DNA of 64,000 nucleotides, from NCBI RefSeq assembly GCF_000223985.1, contig NZ_AFWV01000004.1, positions 124,001-188,000 on the forward strand. The letters are read 5' to 3'. Of this stretch, positions 47,840-56,816 are shown piece by piece. Position 1 is the first letter of the stretch. Each line of letters starts with the position of its first letter. This DNA is from Thiocapsa marina 5811. Its GTDB lineage: Bacteria > Pseudomonadota > Gammaproteobacteria > Chromatiales > Chromatiaceae. Position numbers and translations under genes: made by a program. Under the pieces are notes generated by a model that saw nothing but the letters and a program-made list of their open reading frames with translations, made no database searches and was not told the origin of the DNA.

Positions 47840-48306
47840 ATGGCGCGCCAACGAAATCTGAAGTCGGCTCATGAACCCGAAGCGCCCGTATACGGGGAAG
47901 ACCTCGTCGCTTGGGCGTTCGCGAATGCGCGCTTGTTGAGGGAAGGACGTTTCGACAGCCTGGACGTGGAGAACATCGCCGAGGAGCTGGAGGATATGGG
48001 AAGGAGTGAAAACGGGCACTTGCGAGCCATCTGCGCGTCTTGCTCCTGCACCTCCTGAAATGGCAAGAGCAACCGGCCCGACGCGGCCCTTCATTGCGGC
48101 GCTCGATCCGGAACGCCCGTCAAGAGATCGAGGAGATCGTCGCGGAGAGCCCGAGTCTTGCGCAGCGACTCCCCGAGATAATCGAGCAGGCGTACCCCAA
48201 GGCGTTGGAATCGGCGATCGACGAGACCGGCTTGCCTTCGAGCAGCTTTCGGCCTCGATGCCCCTATCGACAGGATGAGCTGCTGAGCTCGGCCTTCTGG
48301 CCCTAA
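47840..48306 (+). pseudogene. DUF29 family gene with a one-base frameshift
   Basis: The first frame (from ATG 47840, after GAGGAGAG) reads the DUF29 N-terminus: YGEDLVAWAFANARLLREGR and ENIAEELEDMGRSE. It then leaves the family and stops at 48058. The rest continues in the next frame as RALASHLRVLLLHLLKWQEQ, ETGLPSSSFRPRCPY and LLSSAFWP, ending at 48306. One base missing from the A-run at about 48009-48012 explains it (SEK-RAL would be normal). It may be a true pseudogene, a recent mutation or a sequencing error. DUF29 genes are multicopy accessory genes of unknown role. The final TAA lies in a palindromic element. Confidence 0.85.
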
Positions 48307-48455
48307 ACCGCGTCCAGAGCGACAAATGTAGTTTTTAGTGTGCGTTTGGCTTCGGAGATGTCCTCGCTCTCGGTGAGACGCGGTTTAGAATTTGATATTT
48401 TTTAATAGCTTGAACCGCGCCAGCTCCGACGGTCGTCGGAGCTGGCGCGGTTCAA
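48303..48455. repeat. paired palindromic element, locus 15, second unit a near-perfect hairpin
   Basis: A unit 48303-48388 (CTAAACCGCGTC / GACGCGGTTTAG), T-rich spacer (ATATTTTTTAAT), then a 46-bp unit 48410-48455. The latter is a 22-bp perfect inverted repeat around GT, with ends TTGAACCGCGCC / GGCGCGGTTCAA. It lies between the DUF29 stop and the porin terminator, where transcription converges. Confidence 0.93.
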
Positions 48456-48461
48456 GCCACT

Positions 48462-48486
48462 AAAAAAACGGGGCCCGAAGGCCCCG
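48462..48486 (-). terminator. intrinsic terminator of the porin gene
   Basis: On the minus strand ACGGGGCC TTCG GGCCCCGT forms an 8-bp stem with a UUCG tetraloop, followed by TTTTTTT. A textbook terminator ~30 nt after the porin stop. Confidence 0.92.
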
Positions 48487-48516
48487 TCATGCGTTCCATG
48501 CCAAGCCGGAATCGGC

Positions 48517-49803
48517 TTAGAAGCTGTGCATCATGCCCAGCGAGAATCCATCCCACTGCGAGCCGTTGATGACGTCTGCATCGTCGCTGTCGACCTGGGT
48601 GTACAGCACGTACGCCTTGGTCCGCTTGCTGAAGTTGTGATCGAAGCCGATCGCCCAGGTGTAATAATCGCCTTCAAGCGAATTCTTGAAGGTATCGACG
48701 TTGTCGAAGCTCGCTTCGAAGTCGTTGTCGTTGTTGCCGCTGCCGTACATGGCCTTGACCATGTTGTTGCCGAAGGCGTAGCCGGCTTGGACCTGCCACA
48801 GCTCCCTCTTCTCCGGAACAGGAAAACCGACGCCGCCATTCTGAGCCCACAATTGGCCGGCCGGGAGGTTGTCCTGATTCTCGTAGATGGCGGTCAGGGT
48901 GAAGCCGTTCCAGTCGAGCAGGCCCAGGCCAATACGCCACTTGCTGAAGTCGTCGCCGACGAAGTTCGGGTTGGCGATCGGTTCACCCGTGACCGGATCG
49001 ATGGCGATCGGGTCGCCGAGCAGGACCGTGGTGGAGTCCATATAGAGGTCGTTGCCCAACGCCTCGTAAGCGGCCGACAGATAGAACGGGCCGTTGCTGT
49101 AGATACCGGCAACGGACCAGCCTTCCGCGATGCTGTCGGCGAAGATGTTTCCATCCTGCGTGGTGACGGTCGAGCCGCCGCCCGCATGCACCGCACCCAT
49201 CAGCTGGAAGCCGGCCAGGCTCGGGCTGATATAGGCGACCGCGTTGTCGACGCGCAGATCCTGGAAGCCGACGGTGCCGTTGTAGTCGGCCATGGTGTCG
49301 GAGAAGAGATCCAGCTTGCCGGTGGAGATCTTCAGCGGGGTGTCGTGACGCCCGACCAGGAAGGTACCCCACTCGCCGGCCAGGCCCAGGAAGCTGTTGC
49401 GCATGGTCGGCGAGTTGTTCGAGCCGGTTGCGGCAAGTCGACGCGTCTCTTCGGTCATCTGGATGCCGAACTCGACCTGGTAGATCGCCTTCAGACCATT
49501 GCCGAGATCCTCGGAACCCTTGAGGCCGATGCGGTTGGCACGACCTTCGCCGGGGATGTAACCACCACCGTTCAAGCCCCAGCCCTGGAAGTTTTGATCG
49601 CGATCAGGGATCGGGGGAAGGATCTGCGCACCGGTTTCGGGGTCAATGGTGCCGGGGAACACGGAGCCCTGGGAGATGACGTTGGTCACGTCGGCCCAGT
49701 CGATGGACATGTTCAGCTTGCCGTACAGGATAGCTTCGGCCATTGCGGCGCCCGGGGCGACCAGCGCGGCAGCGACCGCGAGGCTAAGGATCTTCTTGTT
49801 CAT
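48517..49803 (-). CDS. outer-membrane porin
   Basis: 428 residues. The signal peptide (MNKKILSLAVAAALVAPGAAMA) is followed by AEAILYGKLNMSIDWAD. Alternating beta strands come next, with GSEDLGNGLKAIYQVEFGI, AGEWGTFLVGRHDTP, and a C-terminal aromatic SLGMMHSF ending in Phe for Bam-dependent insertion. It is the general-diffusion trimeric porin type of beta- and gammaproteobacteria. GGAGA before the ATG. Promoter and terminator are both clear, so it is monocistronic and probably strongly expressed. Confidence 0.93.
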   Translation of the reverse strand: MNKKILSLAVAAALVAPGAAMAEAILYGKLNMSIDWADVTNVISQGSVFPGTIDPETGAQILPPIPDRDQNFQGWGLNGGGYIPGEGRANRIGLKGSEDLGNGLKAIYQVEFGIQMTEETRRLAATGSNNSPTMRNSFLGLAGEWGTFLVGRHDTPLKISTGKLDLFSDTMADYNGTVGFQDLRVDNAVAYISPSLAGFQLMGAVHAGGGSTVTTQDGNIFADSIAEGWSVAGIYSNGPFYLSAAYEALGNDLYMDSTTVLLGDPIAIDPVTGEPIANPNFVGDDFSKWRIGLGLLDWNGFTLTAIYENQDNLPAGQLWAQNGGVGFPVPEKRELWQVQAGYAFGNNMVKAMYGSGNNDNDFEASFDNVDTFKNSLEGDYYTWAIGFDHNFSKRTKAYVLYTQVDSDDADVINGSQWDGFSLGMMHSF

Positions 49804-49874
49804 ACTCTTCTCCGCTGTTGTGAATTTGTCAGTTAGACTGCAGAAACCGAACGCAATCATGCTTTGCGCACTGA

Positions 49875-49903
49875 ACTATAGTGGAAGGCGGAGTGTTTTG
49901 CAA
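49875..49903 (-). promoter_or_regulatory. sigma-70 promoter of the porin gene
   Basis: Minus strand TTGCAA, 17-bp spacer, TATAGT. The transcript would have a ~65-nt leader. Confidence 0.75.
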
Positions 49904-50306
49904 CAGAGTGGGGCAAAAAAAGACACACACGGGCAAAGTGTTGCTTTTTAGCATCGAAGCGCTGCGGGGCGGGTGGCGTCCGGCCGACTTGCGGGTGCGG
50001 TCGGCCTGCGGTCGGCCGGCAACGGCGTCTGTCCTCGGCGGAGCGCTTCGCGCCAAACCTCGATGAGACGCGAGGCTCTCGCTCGAGCGGGGTGTCGAGG
50101 TGCATCCGGGGCAGTGTCTGAAACAGCATCGACAATTACCACACCCGATCGTTCCGCCAGACCGAGTCACGCCGACTGCGCGTCGGGCGTCGCTGATGTC
50201 GATGCGACAACGAGCGGGTGTCGCGTCGGGTGTACAGTGGGAGTGGATTTCAGGCGATCGGCAAGACGCGGTCTTGCCTGATAGAGATGTGGCGTCGTGC
50301 AGGGTG
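49904..50306. other. intergenic region, no gene recognised
   Basis: About 400 bp between the porin promoter and tRNA-Gln. Some GC-rich inverted words (GGTCGGCCTGCGGTCGGCC) occur, but I see no conserved frame or RNA. Confidence 0.5.
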
Positions 50307-50380
50307 TGGCTGGGGGACTAGGATTCGAACCTAGGTTGACGGAGTCAGAGTCCGCTGTCCTACCACTAGACGATCCCCCA
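50307..50380 (-). tRNA. tRNA-Gln (anticodon CTG)
   Basis: 74 nt including encoded CCA. The acceptor stem TGGGGGA pairs with TCCCCCA. The D-arm contains AGTGGTAGGAC. The anticodon stem GCGGA/TCCGT encloses loop CTCTGAC with anticodon CTG, and the T-arm is CCTAGGTTCGAATCCTAG. It reads CAG glutamine codons. Confidence 0.95.
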
Positions 50381-50524
50381 AGAAATCGGATCGTGCGGCC
50401 GGGATCGGAAGGTCGATGTCCGGCGACCGAAGACCGACGAGAGCGCGCTCCGCTTGCAGTCCCGCTGAGGCTGGCTCGGGCTTGCCGAGCCGGGGCAGGG
50501 AGCGATGGCTCTGCGGTCGAGCGG

Positions 50525-50914
50525 TTAACGCTTCGAGAACTGAGGGCGCTTGCGGGCCTTGTGCAGACCGACCTTCTTGCGTTCGACCTCGCGCGCATCG
50601 CGGGTCAGGAATCCGGCGCGCCGCATCGGCGAGCGCAGGGTTTCGTCGAATCGCACCAGCGCCCGGGCGATGCCGTGGCGGATCGCGCCGGCCTGTCCGG
50701 TGTTGCCGCCGCCGGTCACGGTGACCTTGATGTCGACTCGGTCCAGCATCCCGGCAGTCTCGAGCGGTTGGCGCACGACCATCCGAGCCGTCTCGCGGCC
50801 GAAGAATTGATCAAGCGGGCGATCGTTGACCGTGATGTTGCCCGACCCGAGGGTCAGGAAAACCCGGGCGGCGGACGTCTTGCGTCGACCGATGGCGTGT
50901 TGTCTCTCGGACAT
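50525..50914 (-). CDS. rpsI: 30S ribosomal protein S9
   Basis: 129 residues ending in the conserved [11 protein letters not shown] tail that reaches the P-site tRNA. It shows [12 protein letters not shown] and [19 protein letters not shown]. Follows rplM by 11 bp in the universal rplM-rpsI operon. Confidence 0.98.
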   Translation of the reverse strand: MSERQHAIGRRKTSAARVFLTLGSGNITVNDRPLDQFFGRETARMVVRQPLETAGMLDRVDIKVTVTGGGNTGQAGAIRHGIARALVRFDETLRSPMRRAGFLTRDAREVERKKVGLHKARKRPQFSKR

Positions 50915-50925
50915 GCGTCTGATTC

Positions 50926-51363
50926 CTAAACGTTGAGCTCAAGGACTTGCGGCTGTTGCGCCTGATGACCGTGCTCCGGCCCGGCGTAGACACGCAGCTT
51001 CTTGAACATGGCCCGCCCGAGCGGCCCGCGCGGCAGCATGCCCTTCACGGCGATCTCGATCGCGCGCTCGGGTTTCGAGTCGAGCAGCTTGGCGAGATTC
51101 GTCGACTTCAGATTGCCGATGTAACCTGTGTGATGGTAGTACATCTTGTCTTCGCGCTTGTTCCCGGTCACCCGCACCTTCTCGGCATTGATGACGACCA
51201 TGTAGTCGCCCGTGTCGACGTGGGGGGTGTACTGAGGCTTGTGCTTGCCGCGCAAGCGAAGGGCCAACTCGCTCGCGAGCCGCCCGAGGGTCTTGCCGTC
51301 GGCATCGACCAGATACCAGGCACGGCGGACTTCCGCCGGTTTTGCACTCACTGTCGTCGTCAT
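50926..51363 (-). CDS. rplM: 50S ribosomal protein L13
   Basis: 145 residues: [50 protein letters not shown] and [23 protein letters not shown] at 51363 with AAGGA upstream. The promoter lies ~130 nt further up, so the operon has a long leader that could carry autoregulation. Confidence 0.98.
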   Translation of the reverse strand: MTTTVSAKPAEVRRAWYLVDADGKTLGRLASELALRLRGKHKPQYTPHVDTGDYMVVINAEKVRVTGNKREDKMYYHHTGYIGNLKSTNLAKLLDSKPERAIEIAVKGMLPRGPLGRAMFKKLRVYAGPEHGHQAQQPQVLELNV

Positions 51364-51497
51364 GTCCTTCGCTCCGGGATGCCGTGCTCGCGTTGTCCCG
51401 ACATCGAACCTCTCGCGCGGCATCGTGCCGGTGCGATTCGAGTGTCGAGGCGCGCGCGGGCCGTCGATTTCGTTTTCTGTGTCGAGAAAGACCGCGA

Positions 51498-51526
51498 AGT
51501 CTACGTGACGAAATCGCCGCACGCAA
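51498..51526 (-). promoter_or_regulatory. sigma-70 promoter of rplM-rpsI
   Basis: Minus strand TTGCGT, 17-bp spacer, TAGACT, preceded by an A/T-rich stretch (TTAAATTTTGG) that could be an UP element. Confidence 0.6.
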
Positions 51527-51560
51527 CCCAAAATTTAAGCCGCGATTCAGGCGGGTAACC

Positions 51561-51754
51561 TTAAACCGCGCACGGCGCGGTATGCGATGTTTCCGGATGG
51601 GATCGGCCCCGGCAGATTTGACGAGCGTTCGAGCCGGCGCGGTTTAAGGCATTAAAAAACATACTATTTAAAGCGAAGTCCCCGCCAGAGACTTGGATGC
51701 ACCGAACATCGAGCTCACTCGAAAATTCAGCATCTCGCGATGAGCGCGGTTCAG
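51561..51754. repeat. paired palindromic element, locus 16, inverted orientation
   Basis: Unit 51561-51647 has the B interior in reverse complement (ends TTAAACCGCG / GGCGCGGTTTAA). The spacer carries an A-run on the plus strand. The second unit (to 51754, GCGCGGTTCAG) has the A interior in reverse complement with a worn left arm. The right arm holds the stop of the ferredoxin gene. This shows that the A-spacer-B composite moves or inverts as one block. Confidence 0.9.
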
Positions 51755-52062
51755 GGTAGCCGCAGCCGATCCACCACCTGCCCGCCGATCAAATGCTCTT
51801 GAAGGATCTCCTCCAGGTCCTCGCTGTCGACGTAGGTGTACCAGGTGTCCTCCGGATAGACGACGATCACCGGCCCTTCGGTGCATCGGTCAAGGCACCC
51901 CGCGGTATTGATGCGCACCCCGCCGCGTCCGGTCAGACCCAGCTCCTTGGTGCGGCGCTTGAGGAAATCGCGCATCGCCGTGGCGCCGCACTGATTGCAG
52001 CATTGGCTGGCGTCCTCGCGCTGGTTGGTGCAGAAGAAGACATGGTAGCGGTAGTACGACAT
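51751..52062 (-). CDS. thioredoxin-like [2Fe-2S] ferredoxin
   Basis: 103 residues of the Shethna/NuoE-like thioredoxin-fold ferredoxin family. Cysteine pattern is FFCTNQRED (C11), CCNQCG (C21, C22, C25) and AGCLDRC (C56, C60). The ligands are probably C11, C22, C56 and C60. It carries electrons to an unidentified partner. ATG at 52062 begins at the conserved MSYYRYHVFFC. It is divergent from the GlcF-like Fe-S protein. The TGA stop is in the arm of a palindromic element. Confidence 0.9.
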   Translation of the reverse strand: MSYYRYHVFFCTNQREDASQCCNQCGATAMRDFLKRRTKELGLTGRGGVRINTAGCLDRCTEGPVIVVYPEDTWYTYVDSEDLEEILQEHLIGGQVVDRLRLP

Positions 52063-52213
52063 CTTAATGACCTGAATTGAACGCAAGGCGGCCGAGGAAG
52101 GGTAACATAATCAAGGTCCGCAGCGACCGAGCGCCACGTCCGAGGCAAGAGGTTCGCCGGCATGGACGCACACCGACCGAACCGACCGAGCCACACTGGA
52201 CGACCCCCCGCGA

Positions 52214-53461
52214 TTGAAGATCTCGACCGGAGACCCGCGCAGCCTTCCGCAGGCCGACGCAACCCGCGAGCTGCTGCAGCTTGCCGATCAGTGCGTTAAA
52301 TGCGGGCTGTGCCTGCCGCACTGCCCGACGTTTCAACTGGCACGCCAAGAGGCGGACTCGCCTCGCGGGCGGATCGCGCTGATTCAAGGGTGGGCGGGCG
52401 GCGACCTGGCGATGACGCCGACCCTCGCGGCGCATCTCGACGGTTGTCTGGGCTGCCTGAACTGCCAGCGCGTCTGCCCCTCGGAGGTCGCCTACGGGCA
52501 TATCGCCGATCAGGCAAAGGCGCTGCGCATCGCAGCCTTGCCGGCGCCCCGGCGGAGCGTCAATCGGCTCGCGCTCGGCGTCTTGTCCAGCGCGCGACTG
52601 ATGGGCCGATTCGCCTGGCTCTCACGCCTGTACCGGCGTCTTGGTCTCGCCCGGCTAACGGAGTTGATGCGGCTGGACCGAATCCCCGCACTTCGCCCCT
52701 ATCATCGGATCGCAACTGCGATGGGAGCCGTCGCACGGCCGATCGCCCCGCATAATCCCGAGGGGCCCGGCGAATCGGACGGCGATCTCTTCCTCGGCTG
52801 CATGGGCTCCGCCGCGGAAGGGCGTGCCGTGGAGGCGACCTTGAAGGTTGCGGCTCGACTGAATCTGCGCCTTCGCATCGTCTCGCCGGATACCTGCTGC
52901 GGGGCCATGCTCAGGCACAACGGGTGGCCCGAGCAGGCCGATGCGCAGCGCGAAGCCTGTGTGCGGATCCATGGCAACCGTCCGCTCGTCGGTCTGGCGA
53001 GCGCCTGCGTGGCCGAGCTTCGAGGCGATCCGGCGCTGTGCGACACCCGGGAGCTGTGCGCCTTCCTCGACGGGCTCGAGTGGCCCGAGTCGTTGCGGAT
53101 GCGACCCGATCGGCGTCGCGTTCTGGTCCACGAGCCCTGTTCGCATCGCAATCAGCTCGGCGGGAATGCGGCCGTTTACCGGCTGCTCGGGCGCATCCCC
53201 GGTCTCGCGGTGGCGCCGATGCCGCCGGGACAGGGCTGCTGCGGTGCCGCCGGGACCTACCTGCTCCAGCACCCGGTCATGGCCGAGGCCCTGCTCGCCG
53301 ACCTGCTGGCGCCGGTGCGTCTGGACACGCCGGACGTGATCGTCACCACCAATCCGGGTTGCGCACTGCACCTGGCCGCGGGCGTTCGCGAGGCCGGGCT
53401 GGATATCGCGGTCCTGCATCCCGTGGAGCTGATCGCCGCGGTGCTCGACCCCGCGCCTTAA
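52214..53461 (+). CDS. GlcF-like Fe-S oxidoreductase subunit
   Basis: 415 residues. Two 4Fe-4S motifs (C27, C30, C33, C37 and C78, C81, C84, C88) are followed by two CCG-type domains (DTCCGAM; GQGCCGAAG). This is the architecture of GlcF and stand-alone heterodisulfide-reductase-related proteins. glcD and glcE are not adjacent, so the substrate is open. The TTG at 52214 is the only plausible start before the first cluster and is tentative. The TAA stop is in a palindromic unit. Confidence 0.85.
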   Translation: MKISTGDPRSLPQADATRELLQLADQCVKCGLCLPHCPTFQLARQEADSPRGRIALIQGWAGGDLAMTPTLAAHLDGCLGCLNCQRVCPSEVAYGHIADQAKALRIAALPAPRRSVNRLALGVLSSARLMGRFAWLSRLYRRLGLARLTELMRLDRIPALRPYHRIATAMGAVARPIAPHNPEGPGESDGDLFLGCMGSAAEGRAVEATLKVAARLNLRLRIVSPDTCCGAMLRHNGWPEQADAQREACVRIHGNRPLVGLASACVAELRGDPALCDTRELCAFLDGLEWPESLRMRPDRRRVLVHEPCSHRNQLGGNAAVYRLLGRIPGLAVAPMPPGQGCCGAAGTYLLQHPVMAEALLADLLAPVRLDTPDVIVTTNPGCALHLAAGVREAGLDIAVLHPVELIAAVLDPAP

Positions 53462-53509
53462 ACCGCGCCCGATGAGGTATGCGTCGTCTGTTGGATTGGC
53501 GCGGTTTAG
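53458..53509. repeat. short palindromic unit, locus 17, fused to the GlcF-like stop
   Basis: 52 bp, TTAAACCGCGCC / GGCGCGGTTTAG, with a shortened interior similar to the 47-bp unit at 44828. Confidence 0.9.
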
Positions 53510-53526
53510 AGGCCATCGGTCGGGCA

Positions 53527-53577
<51 letters not shown>

Positions 53578-53725
53578 TTGGAGTCGGTGCTCGACTGATT
53601 TGCGGCTCGTTGCTTCAGGGTCGAGAAACGCCATGGAACCGGGTCCCGCCGCCCGCATACTCGTCACACGGCGGAGAATCCCCGATACTGACCGCAACTC
53701 GACACCCTTCGACCGGAGCAACCGC

Positions 53726-54370
53726 ATGACGACACGCCGTTTGACGCCCATCGACCAGGTCCTGATCAACGCCGATCATGCCTTGCGAACCCTGTTCGGG
53801 CGCCCTCAAACCACCGAAAGAACCAACCCGGCCGAGGGCATCCCGGAGGCCGAGCTCACGGACGAGCAGCGTCGCCACGTCGCCCGCCTGATGCGGATCA
53901 ACCACACCGGCGAGGTCTGTGCCCAAGCCCTCTATCAGGGCCAGGCGCTGACCGCGAAGCTGCCGGATACGCGCAAACGCCTTGAGCGCTCCGCCAAGGA
54001 AGAGAACGATCACCTGGCCTGGTGTGCCGCGCGGCTGGAAGACCTGGGTGACCGCAAGAGCCTCTTGAACCCGCTTTGGTACGCGGGCTCATTCGCGATG
54101 GGTGCGGCGGCCGGGCTGGCCGGCGACAAATGGAGCCTCGGATTCGTCGTCGAGACCGAGCGTCAGGTCGAGGACCACCTCGACGAGCATCTGGAGCAGA
54201 TCCCGATCGACGACGAGAAGACACGCACCATCCTCGAGCAGATGAAGGCCGACGAGGTCCACCATGCACAGATTGCCCACGCCGCGGGCGGCGCCGAGCT
54301 GCCTGCGCCGGTCCGTGCGGCGATGCGGATGACATCCAAGATGATGACGGGCACGGTCTACTGGGTCTGA
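53726..54370 (+). CDS. coq7: demethoxyubiquinone hydroxylase Coq7
   Basis: 214-residue di-iron monooxygenase for ubiquinone C6 hydroxylation. Di-iron ligand motifs: INHTGEVCAQALYQGQ, KEENDHLAWC, ERQVEDHLDEH and KADEVHHAQIAH. It replaces UbiF in Pseudomonas-type gammaproteobacteria. ATG at 53726 follows GGAG. Next to speD as in Pseudomonas, but convergent with it. The TGA stop is in the next palindromic unit. Confidence 0.95.
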   Translation: MTTRRLTPIDQVLINADHALRTLFGRPQTTERTNPAEGIPEAELTDEQRRHVARLMRINHTGEVCAQALYQGQALTAKLPDTRKRLERSAKEENDHLAWCAARLEDLGDRKSLLNPLWYAGSFAMGAAAGLAGDKWSLGFVVETERQVEDHLDEHLEQIPIDDEKTRTILEQMKADEVHHAQIAHAAGGAELPAPVRAAMRMTSKMMTGTVYWV

Positions 54371-54451
54371 ACCGCGCTCTTCGGTGCATGGGCGTTCCGA
54401 ACGATCTTGAGTCTCGGAGCCGCCAATCACCGTCGGCGCGGCGCGGTTCAG
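54367..54451. repeat. palindromic unit, locus 18, fused to the coq7 stop
   Basis: 85 bp, CTGAACCGCGC / GCGCGGTTCAG, ends co-varied to the TGA form. It is followed by a T-rich stretch (GGATTTTTTCAG) like the spacer of paired copies, but no second unit. Confidence 0.9.
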
Positions 54452-54594
54452 GAAATTTGGATTTTTTCAGGGCGTCCGGCGACCGGGATGAGCGAGCGCA
54501 TCACGAACCGTGCGAGCGCCCTGGATCTGCACGACGGCCCCCGAAGATCGGGTGCCGGCGAGCGCAGCGAACCGCATCCGATCCCAAAATCATC

Positions 54595-54620
54595 CTGAAT
54601 TCCGCGCTAGCGGAATTCAG
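54595..54620 (-). terminator. perfect hairpin containing the speD stop
   Basis: CTGAATTCCGC GCTA GCGGAATTCAG: an 11-bp perfect stem with a 4-nt loop. On the minus strand it starts with the speD TGA and is followed by GATGATTTT, a weak U-tract. It is terminator-like but not canonical. Confidence 0.6.
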
Positions 54621-55438
54621 CCGGTGAACTCGAGGTTGCGCCCCAGATTACGCCCGTAAAAGATCTCGGTGAGCTCGCGGCGCAAGAGCTTTTGGATGCG
54701 TTGGTGCTCGCGCTCCGAGAGGTCCTTCGCCTCGATGCAGAAGAGATAGTCGTCGAGCCGGAAGTGCTTGATGACCATCTTGGTGTGGAAGAGATTCTCC
54801 TGGTAGACGTTCACGTCGACCATCTGATAGCGGTTCTTGGTGTCGCGCGAGAGATAGTTCTGGATCGAGCTGATGTTGTGGTCGATGAAGTGCTTGCGCC
54901 CGCCGACATCGCGCGTAAAGCCGCGCACCCGGTAGTCCATGATGACCACGTCGGACTCCAGCGCGTGGATCAGATAGTTCAAGGCGCGCAGCGGCGAGAT
55001 CCGCCCGCAGGTCGAGACATCGATATCCGCGCGGAAGGTGCTGATCCCGGTCTGGGGATTGCTTTCCGGATATGTGTGGACCGTGATGTGGCTCTTGTCC
55101 AGATGGGCGACGACCGCCTCGGGCAAAGGGCCGGGCGAGGCGGTGTTGGAGATCTGCCCCGCCGCGATCGGCTCCTCGGAGATCAGCATGGTCACGGATG
55201 CGCCCTGCGGGTCGTAGTCCTGGTGCGCGACGTTGAGGATGGTCGCGCCGATGATCTCCGCGACATCCGTCAGGATCGCGGTCAGTCGCTCGGCGTTGTA
55301 GGCCTCGTCGATATACTGAATATAGGCCTCGCGCTGCTCGTCCGAGTCCGCATAGCAGACATCGTAGATGTTGAAGCTGAGCGTCTTGGTGAGGTTGTTG
55401 AACCCCTCCAGGCGTAGCTTTTTCAGGGTCATGGGCAT
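54617..55438 (-). CDS. speD: S-adenosylmethionine decarboxylase proenzyme
   Basis: 273 residues of the E. coli-type class. Self-cleavage at S116 in [13 protein letters not shown] gives the pyruvoyl group. Provides decarboxylated SAM for spermidine. Conserved [30 protein letters not shown] and [15 protein letters not shown]. Starts M1 or M3. Gene order with coq7, osmC and crp follows Pseudomonas. Confidence 0.97.
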   Translation of the reverse strand: MPMTLKKLRLEGFNNLTKTLSFNIYDVCYADSDEQREAYIQYIDEAYNAERLTAILTDVAEIIGATILNVAHQDYDPQGASVTMLISEEPIAAGQISNTASPGPLPEAVVAHLDKSHITVHTYPESNPQTGISTFRADIDVSTCGRISPLRALNYLIHALESDVVIMDYRVRGFTRDVGGRKHFIDHNISSIQNYLSRDTKNRYQMVDVNVYQENLFHTKMVIKHFRLDDYLFCIEAKDLSEREHQRIQKLLRRELTEIFYGRNLGRNLEFTG

Positions 55439-55474
55439 CGACGTGAGACCTCCAAAACAACGAGAGCGCGCACG

Positions 55475-55924
55475 CTACCGTTCCGGTTCGACGGATGCAA
55501 GGGCGGCATCGCGATCGCGGATCTCGAAGTCGTGCGTGACGGTCGCGGTCGCACCCAGCATGATGGATGCCGAGCAGTATTTCTCGGCACTTAGCTTGAT
55601 CGCCCGCTCGACACGTTGCGGATCGAGGCCGCGCCCGGTCAGGATGAAATGGACGTGGATCGCGGTGAAGACCTTGGGGTCGGTCTCCGCCCGCTCCGCG
55701 GTCAACTCCACGACGCAGTCCGTCACCGCCTGCCGCGCCTTGCTCAGGATGAGCAGCACGTCGAACTGGGTGCAGCCGCCCAAGCCCATCAGCAGCATCT
55801 CCATCGGGCGCACCCCGATGTTGCGACCGCCGAGCTCGGGCGGTCCGTCCATCACGACGGCATGACCCGAGCCGGCCTCGCCGAGCATCGCCGCCCCTTC
55901 GATCCATTTCACACGCGCTTTCAT
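55475..55924 (-). CDS. OsmC/Ohr family protein
   Basis: 149 residues. The two peroxidatic-type cysteines are C51 (GLGGCTQFD) and C117 (EKYCSAS). Members near crp/vfr resemble YhfA rather than true Ohr. Role is probably thiol peroxidase-like or redox-related, unproven. ATG at 55924 with a GGAG upstream. It is divergent from the crp gene and lies 36 bp upstream of speD. Confidence 0.9.
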   Translation of the reverse strand: MKARVKWIEGAAMLGEAGSGHAVVMDGPPELGGRNIGVRPMEMLLMGLGGCTQFDVLLILSKARQAVTDCVVELTAERAETDPKVFTAIHVHFILTGRGLDPQRVERAIKLSAEKYCSASIMLGATATVTHDFEIRDRDAALASVEPER

Positions 55925-56093
55925 CCGGAATCTCCGCCGTCGTTCGTCCCGAAAAAGGAAGGCCCGACACGCGACCCGCTCGCGCTCGGGGACATTCAAC
56001 GGCAGCCCGCCTCCGCATCCCTCGGTGTTCGACAAGGGGCGAGCGCGCGCCTAGAATCCAGGCCATGTCCGGGACAGACAGGCACAGCGATCC

Positions 56094-56750
56094 ATGACCA
56101 TTTTGACGCCGCCCAAACAAGATCCCCGCTGGTTGGAGCCCTTGCTGCGTTACTGTCATGCCAAAAGCTACGACAAGAACGTGGACTTTATCCGTCAAGG
56201 CGAGGCGGCCGACACGCTCTATTATCTCATCGAAGGTTCGGTCGCGGCGATGATCGATGATCCCGAGGAGCGTCGAGAGCTGCTGCTCGCCTATATCAAC
56301 AAGGGCGAGTTCATCGGCGAGATGGGGCTCTTCGTTCCGCAGAAGACACGCAGCGTCATCATCCGCACCCGCACCAAGTGCAAGGTCGCGGAGATCAGCT
56401 ACCAACGGCTCGATCGCCTGCTCGATGTCGAGCTCAAAGAGTACGCCAAGGACTTCCTCTACAGCGTCGGACTGCAACTCTCCCAGCGGCTGCGTCAGAC
56501 CAGCCGAAAGGTCGGTCACCTGGCCTTCCTCGACGTCACGGGGCGGATCGCCGGTACCCTGCTGGACCTCTGCAAACAACCCGATGCCATGACCCATCCC
56601 GACGGGATGCAGATCCGCGTCACCCGACAGGAGCTCTCCCGCAACGTCGGCTGCTCGCGCGAGATGGCCGGGCGGGTGCTCAAGAGTTTGGAGGAGCAGG
56701 GACTGGTCAGCGTGAAGGGAAAGACCATCGTGGTGTTCGGCACGCGGTAG
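56094..56750 (+). CDS. vfr: cAMP-binding global regulator of the Crp/Vfr type
   Basis: 218 residues. The cAMP pocket is conserved: GE at 75-76 (IGEMGLF), RS at 86-87 (KTRSVII) and TS at 136-137 on the C-helix. The C-terminal HTH VTRQELSRNVGCSREMAGRVLKSL (about 176-199) matches the Crp recognition helix. It should therefore bind cAMP and TGTGA-type sites. Context (speD, osmC, trpC) is that of Pseudomonas vfr. Confidence 0.93.
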   Translation: MTILTPPKQDPRWLEPLLRYCHAKSYDKNVDFIRQGEAADTLYYLIEGSVAAMIDDPEERRELLLAYINKGEFIGEMGLFVPQKTRSVIIRTRTKCKVAEISYQRLDRLLDVELKEYAKDFLYSVGLQLSQRLRQTSRKVGHLAFLDVTGRIAGTLLDLCKQPDAMTHPDGMQIRVTRQELSRNVGCSREMAGRVLKSLEEQGLVSVKGKTIVVFGTR

Positions 56751-56765
56751 TGCCGCTAGCCGTCG

Positions 56766-56792
56766 ATTGGGCACGCTGCGCTTTGCCCAACC
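56766..56792. repeat. GTTGGGCAAAGCGCAGCGTGCCC repeat copy
   Basis: In reverse complement the sequence reads GTTGGGCAAAGCGCAGCG then TGCCCAATCG, an imperfect palindrome related to the copies at 44775 and 58949. Confidence 0.6.
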
Positions 56793-56816
56793 GAGCCTTC
56801 TTGGCGATGGCCTCGA

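Noticed and set aside
49829-50321. Several 60-110 codon frames between the porin and tRNA-Gln
   Set aside because: They overlap each other on both strands, are Arg/Ser-rich, and some cover the porin promoter. None has a conserved feature.
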